This document shows, in pieces, positions 31,178 to 46,300 of a stretch of DNA of 64,000 nt (within the stretch, counting starts at the first letter, position 1; every line of letters begins with the position of its first letter). This stretch comes from Fodinibacter sp963800505 (GTDB lineage Bacteria; Actinomycetota; Actinomycetes; Actinomycetales; Dermatophilaceae): positions 62,001 through 126,000 of the forward strand of contig CAWDBL010000007.1 of NCBI GenBank assembly GCA_963800505.1, written 5' to 3'. Position numbers and translations under genes: made by a program. The notes beneath the pieces were generated by a model. The model ran no database searches and had not been told where the DNA came from. It saw only the letters and a list, made by a program, of their open reading frames with translations.

Positions 31178-33937
31178 TCACCCGATGATGTGACCGGCGG
31201 GGTGAGATGCCGTGCCGGTGGACGGCCCGAGCAGGCCGCGCTCGCGGGCGCGGGCCACCGCCTCCCGGCGGCTGGTGACGCCGAGCTTGGTGAAGACGTG
31301 CTTGGTGTGCGTGCGCAGCGTGTTGGGGGAGATGAACAGGGCCCGGGCGATGTCGGGGCCGCTCAGCTCGCCGTCGAGCAGCCGCAGCACCTCCAGCTCG
31401 CGTTGGCTGAGCGGCTCGGGCAGGGGCCGGATGCCGGGCCGCGGGCCGGTCGTGGGGTCGCCCCCGTGCCGGGCTGCGGCGGCGAGCAGGTGCCGCGCGT
31501 GGTGGGCGACGGCCGGGTCGCGCTGCACGGCTCGCAGCAGCTCGGTGGCCGCGGCACCCTCGTCGAGGAAGAGCCGGGTACAGCGCTCGGGCTCGTCGGT
31601 CGCGGTCAGGGCGTCGGCGAGGGCGGCCAGCGCCGGTGCCCGCCGCCCGGCGGCATCGAGGGTGAGCGCCTGCAGGAGGTGGATCTCGACCAGGCTGCCG
31701 GCGCGGCCCGTCGCACGGGCGGCCTCGCCCAGCCGGTCGAGCAGCTCCAGGGCCCGGTCGAGCGTGGCGGTGTCGGGCTGGCTCGCTGGGTCACGCTGCT
31801 CGGCCAGGACCAGGCGCACCAGGGTGAGGTGGTCGTACTCGTGCAGGAAGACCGCGGCATCGCCCAGCCCGACGCCCCGCCCTCGTGCCCACTGGGCCGC
31901 CTCGGCGAGCGCGCCCCAGCCCACCTGCATCCGGGCCCGCATGGCCGGGATGGGTCGCACGTCCGGCAGGAAGCCGGGGCGGTAGAGCCGCTCGGCCCGG
32001 TCGAGCTGCCCGAGCGCCGTCGACAGGTCACCCTCGGCGGCGGCCAGGAGCGCCGCGGCGATGTCGTGGCGGAACCGGGTCTCGGTCACCACGGCCGCCC
32101 CGGCCACGCCGGTGGCGGTGGCCAGGTGCTCCCGTGCGGCGGCCAGGCCGTCGGCCGCGACGTCGAGCTCGGCCAGCGCCACGTGCAGCTCGGCCGTGGC
32201 CCGCGCCACCGGCTCGCCGCGCTCCTCGGCTCGGCGCAGGGCCAGCACGCACAGCTCACGGGCCCGGCCCGGCCGCCCGGCGAGCCGCCACAGGTCGGCG
32301 AGCACGACGGCGCCGCCCAGCTCGTCGACCAGGTTCCCGGCGGCGCGCAGGCTCGTGACCGCCTGCCCGAACGTCTCCAGCGCCTGCTGCACGTCGCCGC
32401 GGGCCCACGCCGTGAGCCCGAGAAAGCCGGCCGCGCTGCCCCGTGCGAGGTGGTCTTGGGGTCCGGCGAGCTGCAGCGCCCGCTCGGCGTGCCGTGCCGT
32501 GCCCTCGACGTCGCCGACAGCCTGGGCGAGGGAGGCCCGATAGACCTCGATCGTCGACGGCAGCGTGCGCAGCTCGTCGGTCTCGGGCCAGGGGTGGATG
32601 CCGTGTGCCGCGGCCGCCGCGAGGGCACCCTCGGCGTCGTCGAGCCTCGAGCCGACCGCCGCGAGGTCGCCGGCGACCATCAGCAGCGCCGCCGCGAAGA
32701 CGCTGAGCACGGGGCTGCTGCGCACGGTGTCGTCGGGCAGCGCGGCGAGCCAGCCGGCGACGACCGCCTCACGGCGCTGCCGGCGGATCTGCGGAACGGC
32801 CCTCTCCACCAAGGTCGCTGCCCGTTCGTGGTCGTGAGCGGCCAGTGCGTGCTGCACCGCCTGCTCCAGGAGGTCCTGCCCCTCGAACCAGCGGCTGGCC
32901 CGCTCGTGCAGCACCGGCACCAGCTCGGGCCGCTCGCTGCCCAGCCGGGCCCTCAGCACGTCGGCGAACAGCTGGTGGTAGCGGAACCACTCGCGGCGGT
33001 CGTCCAGCGCCACGAGGAAGAGGTTGGCGCGCTCGAGGGCCGGCAGCGTGGCGCCGGCGCCGACACCGCCCACCACCGCGTCGCACAGCGGGCCGGTGAG
33101 CCGGTCGAGCACGGCGGTGCCCAGCAGGAAGTCGCGCACGTCCGGTGGCTGGTGGGCGAGCACCTCCTCGACCAGGTAGTCGAACACGTAGCGGTCGTCG
33201 CCGGCGAACCCCTCGATGAAGCCGGCGACGTCGGTGCGCCCCTGCAGCGAGATCGCCGCGAGCTGCAGGGCCGCGATCCAGCCCTCGGTGCGGTCCATCA
33301 GGGCCCGGGCCTGCTCGGCACCGAGCCGGATGCCGGTGGCCTCGAGGTAGTCGGCCGCCTCGTCGGTGCTGAACCGCAGGTCGGCCGCCCGCACCTCGAC
33401 CAGCTCGCCGCCCACCCGCCAGCGGGCCAGCGGCAGGTCGGGGTCGGCCCGGGTGCTGAGCACGAGGTGCACCTGCGGGGGCAGGTGGTCGACCAGGAAG
33501 GTGAGACCGGTGGCGACCACCGGGTGCTCGACGAGGTGCTGGTCGTCGAGCACCAGCCACACCTCGCCGGGCACCTGCACGAGCTCGTTGACCAGGGCCG
33601 TGAGGGCCGAGTCGGTCGCGGGCGGCGCGGCCCGCAGCAGCTCCAGGGGTGCCTTGCCGATGCCGGGCACGGCACCCTGCAGAGCGGTCACGACCCCGGT
33701 CCAGAACGACACCGGGTCGTCGTCCGACGCGTCGAGCGACAACCAGGCCACGTGCCGGTCGTCATCGGTGGCGGAGAGCCACGACGCCAGCAACGTCGTC
33801 TTGCCGAACCCGGCCGGCGCCGACACCAACGTCAGCCGGGCGCCGCCCTCGAGCCGGTCCAGCAGCCGGGTGCGCTCCACCAGGGCCCGGCGCGGGCGTG
33901 GCACGTAGAACTTGGTCGCCACCAGCGGTCGCGTCAC
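31178..33937 (-). CDS. MalT-like LuxR-family ATP-dependent transcriptional activator
   Basis: A 919-residue regulator of the LAL/STAND type. The N-terminal NTPase has Walker A SAPAGFGKTT (K46), Walker B VWLVLDDQH and the RADPDLPLARWR sensor. The middle 550 residues are helical TPR-like repeats that bind the inducer or partners. The C-terminal 65 residues are the LuxR helix-turn-helix (PLSQRELEVLRLLDGELSGPD, then NTLRTHTKHVFTKLGV). The GTG follows GGAGGACAC; six more codons upstream are possible. It lies just before the four-gene membrane operon and is divergent from the phosphopantetheinyl transferase gene, so it may control either. The ligand is unknown. Confidence 0.9.
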   Translation of the reverse strand: MTRPLVATKFYVPRPRRALVERTRLLDRLEGGARLTLVSAPAGFGKTTLLASWLSATDDDRHVAWLSLDASDDDPVSFWTGVVTALQGAVPGIGKAPLELLRAAPPATDSALTALVNELVQVPGEVWLVLDDQHLVEHPVVATGLTFLVDHLPPQVHLVLSTRADPDLPLARWRVGGELVEVRAADLRFSTDEAADYLEATGIRLGAEQARALMDRTEGWIAALQLAAISLQGRTDVAGFIEGFAGDDRYVFDYLVEEVLAHQPPDVRDFLLGTAVLDRLTGPLCDAVVGGVGAGATLPALERANLFLVALDDRREWFRYHQLFADVLRARLGSERPELVPVLHERASRWFEGQDLLEQAVQHALAAHDHERAATLVERAVPQIRRQRREAVVAGWLAALPDDTVRSSPVLSVFAAALLMVAGDLAAVGSRLDDAEGALAAAAAHGIHPWPETDELRTLPSTIEVYRASLAQAVGDVEGTARHAERALQLAGPQDHLARGSAAGFLGLTAWARGDVQQALETFGQAVTSLRAAGNLVDELGGAVVLADLWRLAGRPGRARELCVLALRRAEERGEPVARATAELHVALAELDVAADGLAAAREHLATATGVAGAAVVTETRFRHDIAAALLAAAEGDLSTALGQLDRAERLYRPGFLPDVRPIPAMRARMQVGWGALAEAAQWARGRGVGLGDAAVFLHEYDHLTLVRLVLAEQRDPASQPDTATLDRALELLDRLGEAARATGRAGSLVEIHLLQALTLDAAGRRAPALAALADALTATDEPERCTRLFLDEGAAATELLRAVQRDPAVAHHARHLLAAAARHGGDPTTGPRPGIRPLPEPLSQRELEVLRLLDGELSGPDIARALFISPNTLRTHTKHVFTKLGVTSRREAVARARERGLLGPSTGTASHPAGHIIG

Positions 33938-34076
33938 GTGTCCTCCACCCACCACTGTCTCGTCGGGCCGTGGCCCACCGTACGCCGCCGGGACCGACCG
34001 GCCTGTCGCTCACCAGGTGTCCGGCCCTCGGGCAGCCGTCGGGAGGCGTTCGACAACCCCGCGCTCGGGGGCCACG

Positions 34077-34919
34077 ATGGCGCACGTGGACAACATCCCG
34101 CTGGTGCGTGCGCAGCCTGCTGCCGCGCCGGTGGTGGGTCCGGCGCCCCGGCAGTGGTGGGCCGGCTCCGAGGAGCGCGTGCCCGAGGGGCTCGACTGGC
34201 TCTCGGCCCGCGAGCTGGCCCGGCTCGAGGGCGTGCGCTTCACCAAGCGGCGCACCGAGTACCTGCTGCGCCGGTGGGTCGGCAAGCGCGCCGTCGCCGC
34301 CCGGCTCGGGCTGCCGGCCGACCCGGGGTCACTCGCCGGCATCGAGGTGCTCAACCGGATGACGGGCGCACCGTACGTCTCGATCGGTGGAGTCGACGCA
34401 GACTGCGAGATCTCGCTGTCCGACCGGGCGGGAACGGCGGTCGCCGTCGTGGGCAGCACGCATCGCGAGGGTGGCGCACTCGGCATCGACCTCGAGGTCG
34501 TCGAGTCCCGCAGCGCCGGGTTCGTGGCCGACTTCCTCACTCTCGCCGAGCAGGCCTGGGTCACCGGGCCGGCGGCCGAGGACGGCGGCCTCGGTCGCGA
34601 CGCGGCGGCGAACCTCGTCTGGTCGGCCAAGGAGTCGGCCCTGAAGGTGCTGCGCCTCGGGCTGCGCGCCGACACCCGCTGGGTGGAGGTCGCGGTCGCC
34701 GAAGAGCGCCGGCCCGACGGGTGGGCGCCGTTCAGCGCGACCTGGCGCGGGGGCCGGGTGTTCCCCGGCTGGTGGCGCCGCGACGGCGTCTACCTGCTCA
34801 CCGTGGCCACCGAGCAGCACGTCGACCCGCCCGAGGCGCTCGGCGGCGCCGCCGACCTGGCCGTGGCGACCCCGGTGCACAGCTGGGTCGCCCGGCCACT
34901 GGTCACTCCGCAGGAGTAG
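34077..34919 (+). CDS. 4'-Phosphopantetheinyl transferase
   Basis: A 280-residue Sfp-type enzyme that moves phosphopantetheine from CoA to carrier-protein domains. The magnesium site GIDLE holds D138 and E140, and VWSAKESALKVLR holds K185 and E186. The N-terminal half (TKRRTEYLLRRWVGKRAVA) is the family's CoA-binding helix. It converges on the carboxylase gene with only 9 nt between, next to a synthase with six ACP domains, which are its obvious targets. Because those ACPs carry Thr in place of Ser, its acceptor chemistry is of special interest. Its last codons lie in a 26-bp tandem duplication. Confidence 0.9.
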   Translation: MAHVDNIPLVRAQPAAAPVVGPAPRQWWAGSEERVPEGLDWLSARELARLEGVRFTKRRTEYLLRRWVGKRAVAARLGLPADPGSLAGIEVLNRMTGAPYVSIGGVDADCEISLSDRAGTAVAVVGSTHREGGALGIDLEVVESRSAGFVADFLTLAEQAWVTGPAAEDGGLGRDAAANLVWSAKESALKVLRLGLRADTRWVEVAVAEERRPDGWAPFSATWRGGRVFPGWWRRDGVYLLTVATEQHVDPPEALGGAADLAVATPVHSWVARPLVTPQE

Positions 34920-34928
34920 CCGCCGCGC

Positions 34929-40360
<5,432 letters not shown>

Positions 40361-40364
<4 letters not shown>

Positions 40365-43300
40365 GCCGAGGTCCCGGACCCGAACGCCGCCTCCAGGGGT
40401 CCACGCACGTCATCCGGCAGGCCGCCGGGCAGTGGCACGGTCACGTACCCGTCCAGCCGCACGACGACGCGGCCGGTGTCGTCGAGGACCACGGCATCCA
40501 CCGAGCCGTCCTCGGACACGGCGTGCGCCACCAGGCGCCCGGTGACCGTCGCCGGGTCGAGCAGCACGCGGACGCGACGCACGGTCATCGGCAGGCCCAG
40601 CCGGTCCTCCCGGGCGGCGTCCCACAGACCCGCGGTCTGGAAGCACAGCTCGACCAGCCGTGGCGCCAGAATCAGCGGGCTGTCGACGGGGAAGCGGTCG
40701 TCGGGCATCGGCTCCTGGAGGCGCGCCATCGGACCGTCGCCGTCGAGCCAGGCCGACTCGACCACCTGGTAGGCCGGCCCGTGGAAGTAGAACCGGTAGA
40801 CCTGCTCCGCGTCGACCTGCGGGTCGTGCGGGCTGCGGTCGAGCTCCGAGTGCTCCGCCTCGACGCTCGCCGCGGTGAGCCGGACCCGGCCGGTGAAGTG
40901 GGTGGTGACCACTGGTTCGTCCGACCCGGGCAGGCGGCGCTCGGCCGTCAGGGTGCAGTGCGCGACGAGGTCGTCCCCGCCCTCGGGGTCCGGCGTCGTG
41001 ACGGCGTGCACGGTGAGGGTCCGGGGCTCGTCCCGGTAGAACTTCACCGGCGCGAGGAAGCTCACGTCCTCGACGGCGCCGACCCGGGAACCCTTGGGGG
41101 CCACCAGTGCGGCGACCTCGGCGAAGGCCTCCATGCCCATGACCCCGGGAAGCACGGGGGTGCCGTCGATCCGGTGGTCGGTGAGGAAGCCCTGGGCGGC
41201 CGGGTCGAGGGTGACCCGCGAGACCACACCGTCGTTCACCGACAGCGTGACGTCGCCGACCATCGGGCCGAAGGGGTGCTGCTGGCGCACTGCGTCGACG
41301 TCGAGCCCACCGCTGTGGTGGTACTCGGTGGCCATCATCCCGAGCGCACCTGCGACCACGACCTCACCGGTGAACCCGGACGAGGTCAGCTCGCGCCGGA
41401 TCCACGCGACACCGGCCTCGGGCGGCAGCGTCTGGACGCCGGCCAGCTCCATGATCTTCGGGATGGAGCCGCGCGTGGCCATGCCGATGCCGCCCCACGC
41501 GGTCCAGTCGAGCGCCAGGCCGCGGGTCTGCGGGCGGGTGGCGGGCAGCGAGGCCACCACCTTGCAGAGCAGGTCGTTGGCGGAGGAGTAGTCGGTCTGG
41601 CCCTGGTTGCCGAACCGGCCCGCGACGGAGGAGAAGGCCACGACGGCACCGACCTCCAGCTCGCGCGCCGCCTGCCAGACGTTGAACCAGCCGGTGGTCT
41701 TCACGTCGAAGACGAGGTCGAACTCACGCGGCTCCTTCTCCGGCAGGTTGCGGCTGATCTCGAGCCCGGCGGCGTGCAGCAGCACGTCGATCCGACCGCT
41801 GCGCTCGCGCACCGAGTCCATGACGGCCGCCACGGCCTCGGGGTCGGTGAGGTCGACCGAGTAGTAGTACGCCGTGCCACCGGCCGCCTCGACCGACTCC
41901 ACGCAGGTGAGTGCTGCTTCGAGGCGCTCGAGGTGGGCGAGCTCACGGTCGATCGCCACAGGGGTCGGCTTGCCGCCGCCTGCCTTCAGGCGGGCCGCGA
42001 TGGTGCCCTTGAGCGACGAGCGGTCGGAGCGGAACGCCGCGATGTCGGGGTCGCTCGGGTCGGGCGCCGGGGTGAGGTCGAGCAGGTGGAACACCCCGCC
42101 GGAGTGCACGGCGAGGTCGGCGGTGATCGCCGAGACGATGCTGCCTGCCGCGCCGGTGACGAGCACGACCGAGTCGGCCGTCAACGGCATCCCGCCGTCA
42201 CCGAGGGCGTCGCCGCCCTCGCCGCGGCTCGGGAACGGCTGCTCGAGCAGGGCGATGCCGAAGCGCCGCCCGTCGACGCGGCCGACCTCGACGCAGCCGG
42301 GGTCGCGCAGCGTCTCCTCGATCAGCAGGTCCGCCACCGCGGCGGTCCGGCGGTCGACCGGCAGGTCGACGGCCTTGACCAGGGCGTCGGGGCGCTCCTT
42401 CTTGTACGACTTGGTGAAGCCGGTCACGGAGCCGCCCAGCGCGGATGCCGCGCCGCCCGGCCCGTAGCCGTGGTAGCCACCGAGACGGGTCGCGGAGACC
42501 AGGAAGGCGTCGCTGTCCCAGAGGTGGCGCATGGTGGCGTAGAGCGCCTTGACTCGCCGCCGCAGCGCCTCGCGCCACGTCGTCAGGTCGTAGGTGGCGA
42601 GGTCGCCCTCGTCATCCAGCGCCGGCAGCCAGTAGACGCCGGTGACCGGGCCGTCGGCGGTCCAGCCGGCCAGCTGCGAGAGCAGCTCGTCGGTGGAGGT
42701 GCCGGGGTCGAGCACGAGGGCGGTGGCCCCGGCCTTGCGCAGCCGCTTCACGAGAGCGTCGCCGACGCCGCCCTCGTCGCGCATGACGACGACGCGGGCG
42801 TCCTTCAGCGACACCCCGGTCGGCAGGCACTGGTCGGCCGACGGGCGCAGCGAGGGGGTCGGGAGCCGTCGGGGGAGTGCGTCCACCGCGTCGAGGTCGC
42901 CGACCACGGTGTGGGGTGCAGCCGGCGGTACCGCGGCGGTGCTGTCTTCGGCCGGGCCGGATGCCGCGCCGGAGCCGGCGCCGGTGGCGGTGGCGGTGGC
43001 GGTGGCGCCGAGCTTGTCGCGCACCCAGGCGGCGACGTGGTTCAGCGTCGGGAACTCGCGTAGCTGGAGGGTGTCGTCGCGCTCGAGGTTCCAGCGGGTG
43101 CGGACGGCGGCGAAGACCTCGGCCTGCTTGACGGTGTCGACGCCGAGGTCGGCCTCGAGGTCGAGGTCGGGGTCGAGCAGGTCGGCGGGGTAGCCGGTCA
43201 TCTCCGCCACGATCTCGGTGACTGCGGCGACGATCTCGTCGCCCCCTGCGGCCGGGGCCGCAGTGTCGGCTGCCGGAGCCGGCGTCGGGTCGGGTGCGGC

Positions 43301-46300
43301 AGCGGATGTTGTTGCGGCAGTGGGCTGCTCGACGCCGAGCTTGTCGCGCACCCAGGCGGCGACGTGGTTCAGAGTGGGGAACTCGCGTAGCTGGAGGGTG
43401 TCGTCGCGCTCGAGGTTCCAGCGGGTGCGGACGGCGGCGAATACCTCGGCCTGCTTGACGGTGTCGACGCCGAGGTCGGCCTCGAGGTCGAGGTCGGGGT
43501 CGAGCAGGTCGGCGGGGTAGCCGGTCATCTCGGCCACGATCTCGGTGACGGCGGCGACGATCTCGTCGCCCCCTGCGGCCGGGGCCGCAGTGTCGGCTGC
43601 CGGAGTCGGCGTCGGGTCGGGTGCGACAGCGGATGCCGTTGCGGCAGTGGGCTGCTCGACGCCGAGCTTGTCGCGCACCCAGGCGGCGACGTGGTTCAGC
43701 GTGGGGAACTCGCGTAGCTGGAGGGTGTCGTCGCGCTCGAGGTTCCAGCGGGTGCGGACGGCGGCGAAGACCTCGGCCTGCTTGACGGTGTCGACGCCGA
43801 GGTCGGCCTCGAGGTCGAGGTCGGGGTCGAGCAGGTCGGCGGGGTAGCCGGTCATCTCGGCCACGATCTCGGTGACGGCGGCGACGATCTCGTCGCCCCC
43901 TGCAGCCGGGGCCGCAGTGTCGGGAGCCGGAACCGGAGCCGGCGTCGGGTCGGGTGCGACAGTGGATGCCGTTGCGGCAGTCGGCTGCTCGACGCCGAGC
44001 TTGCCACGCACCCAGGCGGCGACGTGGTTCAGCGTCGGGAACTCGCGCAGCTGGAGGGTGTCGTCGCGCTCGAGGTTCCAGCGTGACCGCACGGCCGCGA
44101 ACACCTCGGCCTGCTTGACGGTGTCGACACCCAGGTCGGCCTCGAGGTCGAGGTCGGGGTCGAGCAGGTCGGCGGGGTAGCCGGTCATCTCCGCCACGAT
44201 GCCGGTCACGGCCGCGAGGTACTCGTCGACGGCCGGTGCGGCGGAGGCGGCGGCAGGAGCGACCGCAGCGGGAGCCTTGGCCGGGGAGGTCGGTGCAGCC
44301 GCGGTGGGAGCCGCGACGCCGAGGCGCCGGTGCACCCAGGCGGCGACGTGGTTCAGCGTCGGGAACTCGCGCAGCTGCAGGTTGTCGTCGCGCTCGAGGT
44401 CCCACTGTGCGCGGACGGCGGCGAACACCTCGGCCTGCTTGACGGTGTCGACGCCGAGGTCGGCCTCGAGGTCGAGGTCGGCTCCCAACAGGTCGGCCGG
44501 GTAGCCGGTCATCTCGGCCACGATCTGGGTCACCGTCGCCAGCACTGGGTCGCCGCCGGGGGCGCCGTCGTCGAACGGTCGCGGTGCGGTGGAGAGCACC
44601 GGCGACGCGGATGCCGGTGAGCCGACCGCCGCCACCCCGAGCCGTCCCCGGACCCAGCCGGCGACGTGGTTGAGGGTGGGGAAGTCACGCAGGCGCAGGT
44701 CGTCGTCGCGCTCCAGGCTCCACTGCTCGCGGACGGCGGCGAAGACCTCGGCCTGCTTGACGGTGTCGACGCCGAGGTCTGCCTCGAGGTCGAGGTCGGG
44801 GTCGAGAAGGTCGGCGGGGTAGCCGGTCATCTCGGCCACGATGCCGGTGACCACGGCGAGGACGTCGTCACCCGAGGGTGCGGACGGCTCCGGCGGGGTG
44901 GTCACCTCCACGGGCGCAGGCTGCGGTACCGGTGCAGGCTGCGGTACGGGAGCCGCTGATGGTGCGGGCGCCGCTGATGGTGCGGGCGCCGCAGACGGTG
45001 CGGGCGCGGCGACGGGCGTGCCGGCGGCCGCGGTGAAGCCGGCCGTCGGGGTGAGCCGGTCGGCATACGGCACCGGCACATGTCCGGACCGCTCGACCGG
45101 GATGGTGGCCGGGCCCGTGTCGACGACGCGCAGGCGCCGGTGGTCGACCTCGAGCCGGCTCTCGGTGTGGCCGGCCAGCCGGTCCAGCCAGCGCTGCCAC
45201 GCGGCGGAGTCGACGACCCGGTAGGCGTAGCCGAGCTCGTCGGGGCGGCGCCGCAGGCCGTCGGGCACGGGGGTCCAGCGCAGCAGGGACATCGCGACCT
45301 GTGAGCCGAAGCCCGCAGCCAGGCGCAGGGAGTACCGCACCGGGTAGTCGCCGCCCTTGGACAGGTTGAGGTCGCCGAGGTCGGGGTCCTTCTCCCGGTA
45401 GTTCGGCACCGGCGGCACGATCCCCGTCTCGAGCGCCTTGAGCGCCACGACGTCCTCGATGCCGGCGCCCATGGCGTGCCCGGTGAAGCCCTTGGTGTTG
45501 GTGATGACGATGGAGTCGGCGGCGGGCCCGAAGACCCGGCGCAGCGCGTTGATCTCCGCTGCGGCGCTGCCGCCGCGGGCCGGGGTGTAGGTCTCGTGGG
45601 AGACGAACATCAGGTTCGGGGCGATCGCCCGGCGGTCCACGCCGCGGCCCTCGGCCTCGCGGACCAGCGCCTCCATGACGTCACAGATGTGCTGCACGTC
45701 CAGGCGTGAGCCGTGGAAGGCGCTGTTCGCGGTGACCGTGGCCAGGGCCTCGGCAATCGGCTGCAGGCCCCGCTCGCGGGCCGCCTCGGCCGACTCGACC
45801 ACGAAGGACGCGGCACCCGCGCCGACGACCATGCCGTGGCGGCGCCGGTCGAAGGGCGTGGCGGCGTCCTCGACCCGCTCGTCCGTGGCCGCGGCCCCGG
45901 AGGCCAGGAAGCCCGCGGTGACCCACGGCATCAGGTGGGTGCCGGTGGCGTCGTCGGCGGACACCACGACGACGCGGCGGCACCGGCCGGCCCGGATCCA
46001 GTCCTCGGCCAGCGAGAGCGCCTGCGTGGCGCTGGCGCAGGCGGCGTTCACCTGGGTGTTCGGCCCGCGGGCGCCGATGATCTCGGCGAACTGGGAGTGC
46101 CCCATCGACAGCGCGCGGAACAGGAAGCGCCGGTCGAACTGGTAGGGCTCGCGCTCGAGGGTCTCGCGCAGCTCGCGAATGAGGGTGTCGACCTCGGCGA
46201 CGGCCGGGTCGTCATCGGTCATCCGGGCACGCAGGCCCTCGACGGCGAGCAGGCCCTCGCGGCGGCCGCGGTCGAGGGCGTAGCCCTCCACGGCCTCGGC

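Noticed and set aside
42995..44880. Thr in the ACPs as a sequencing artefact
   Set aside because: The same ACC codon occurs in six units with otherwise differing DNA.
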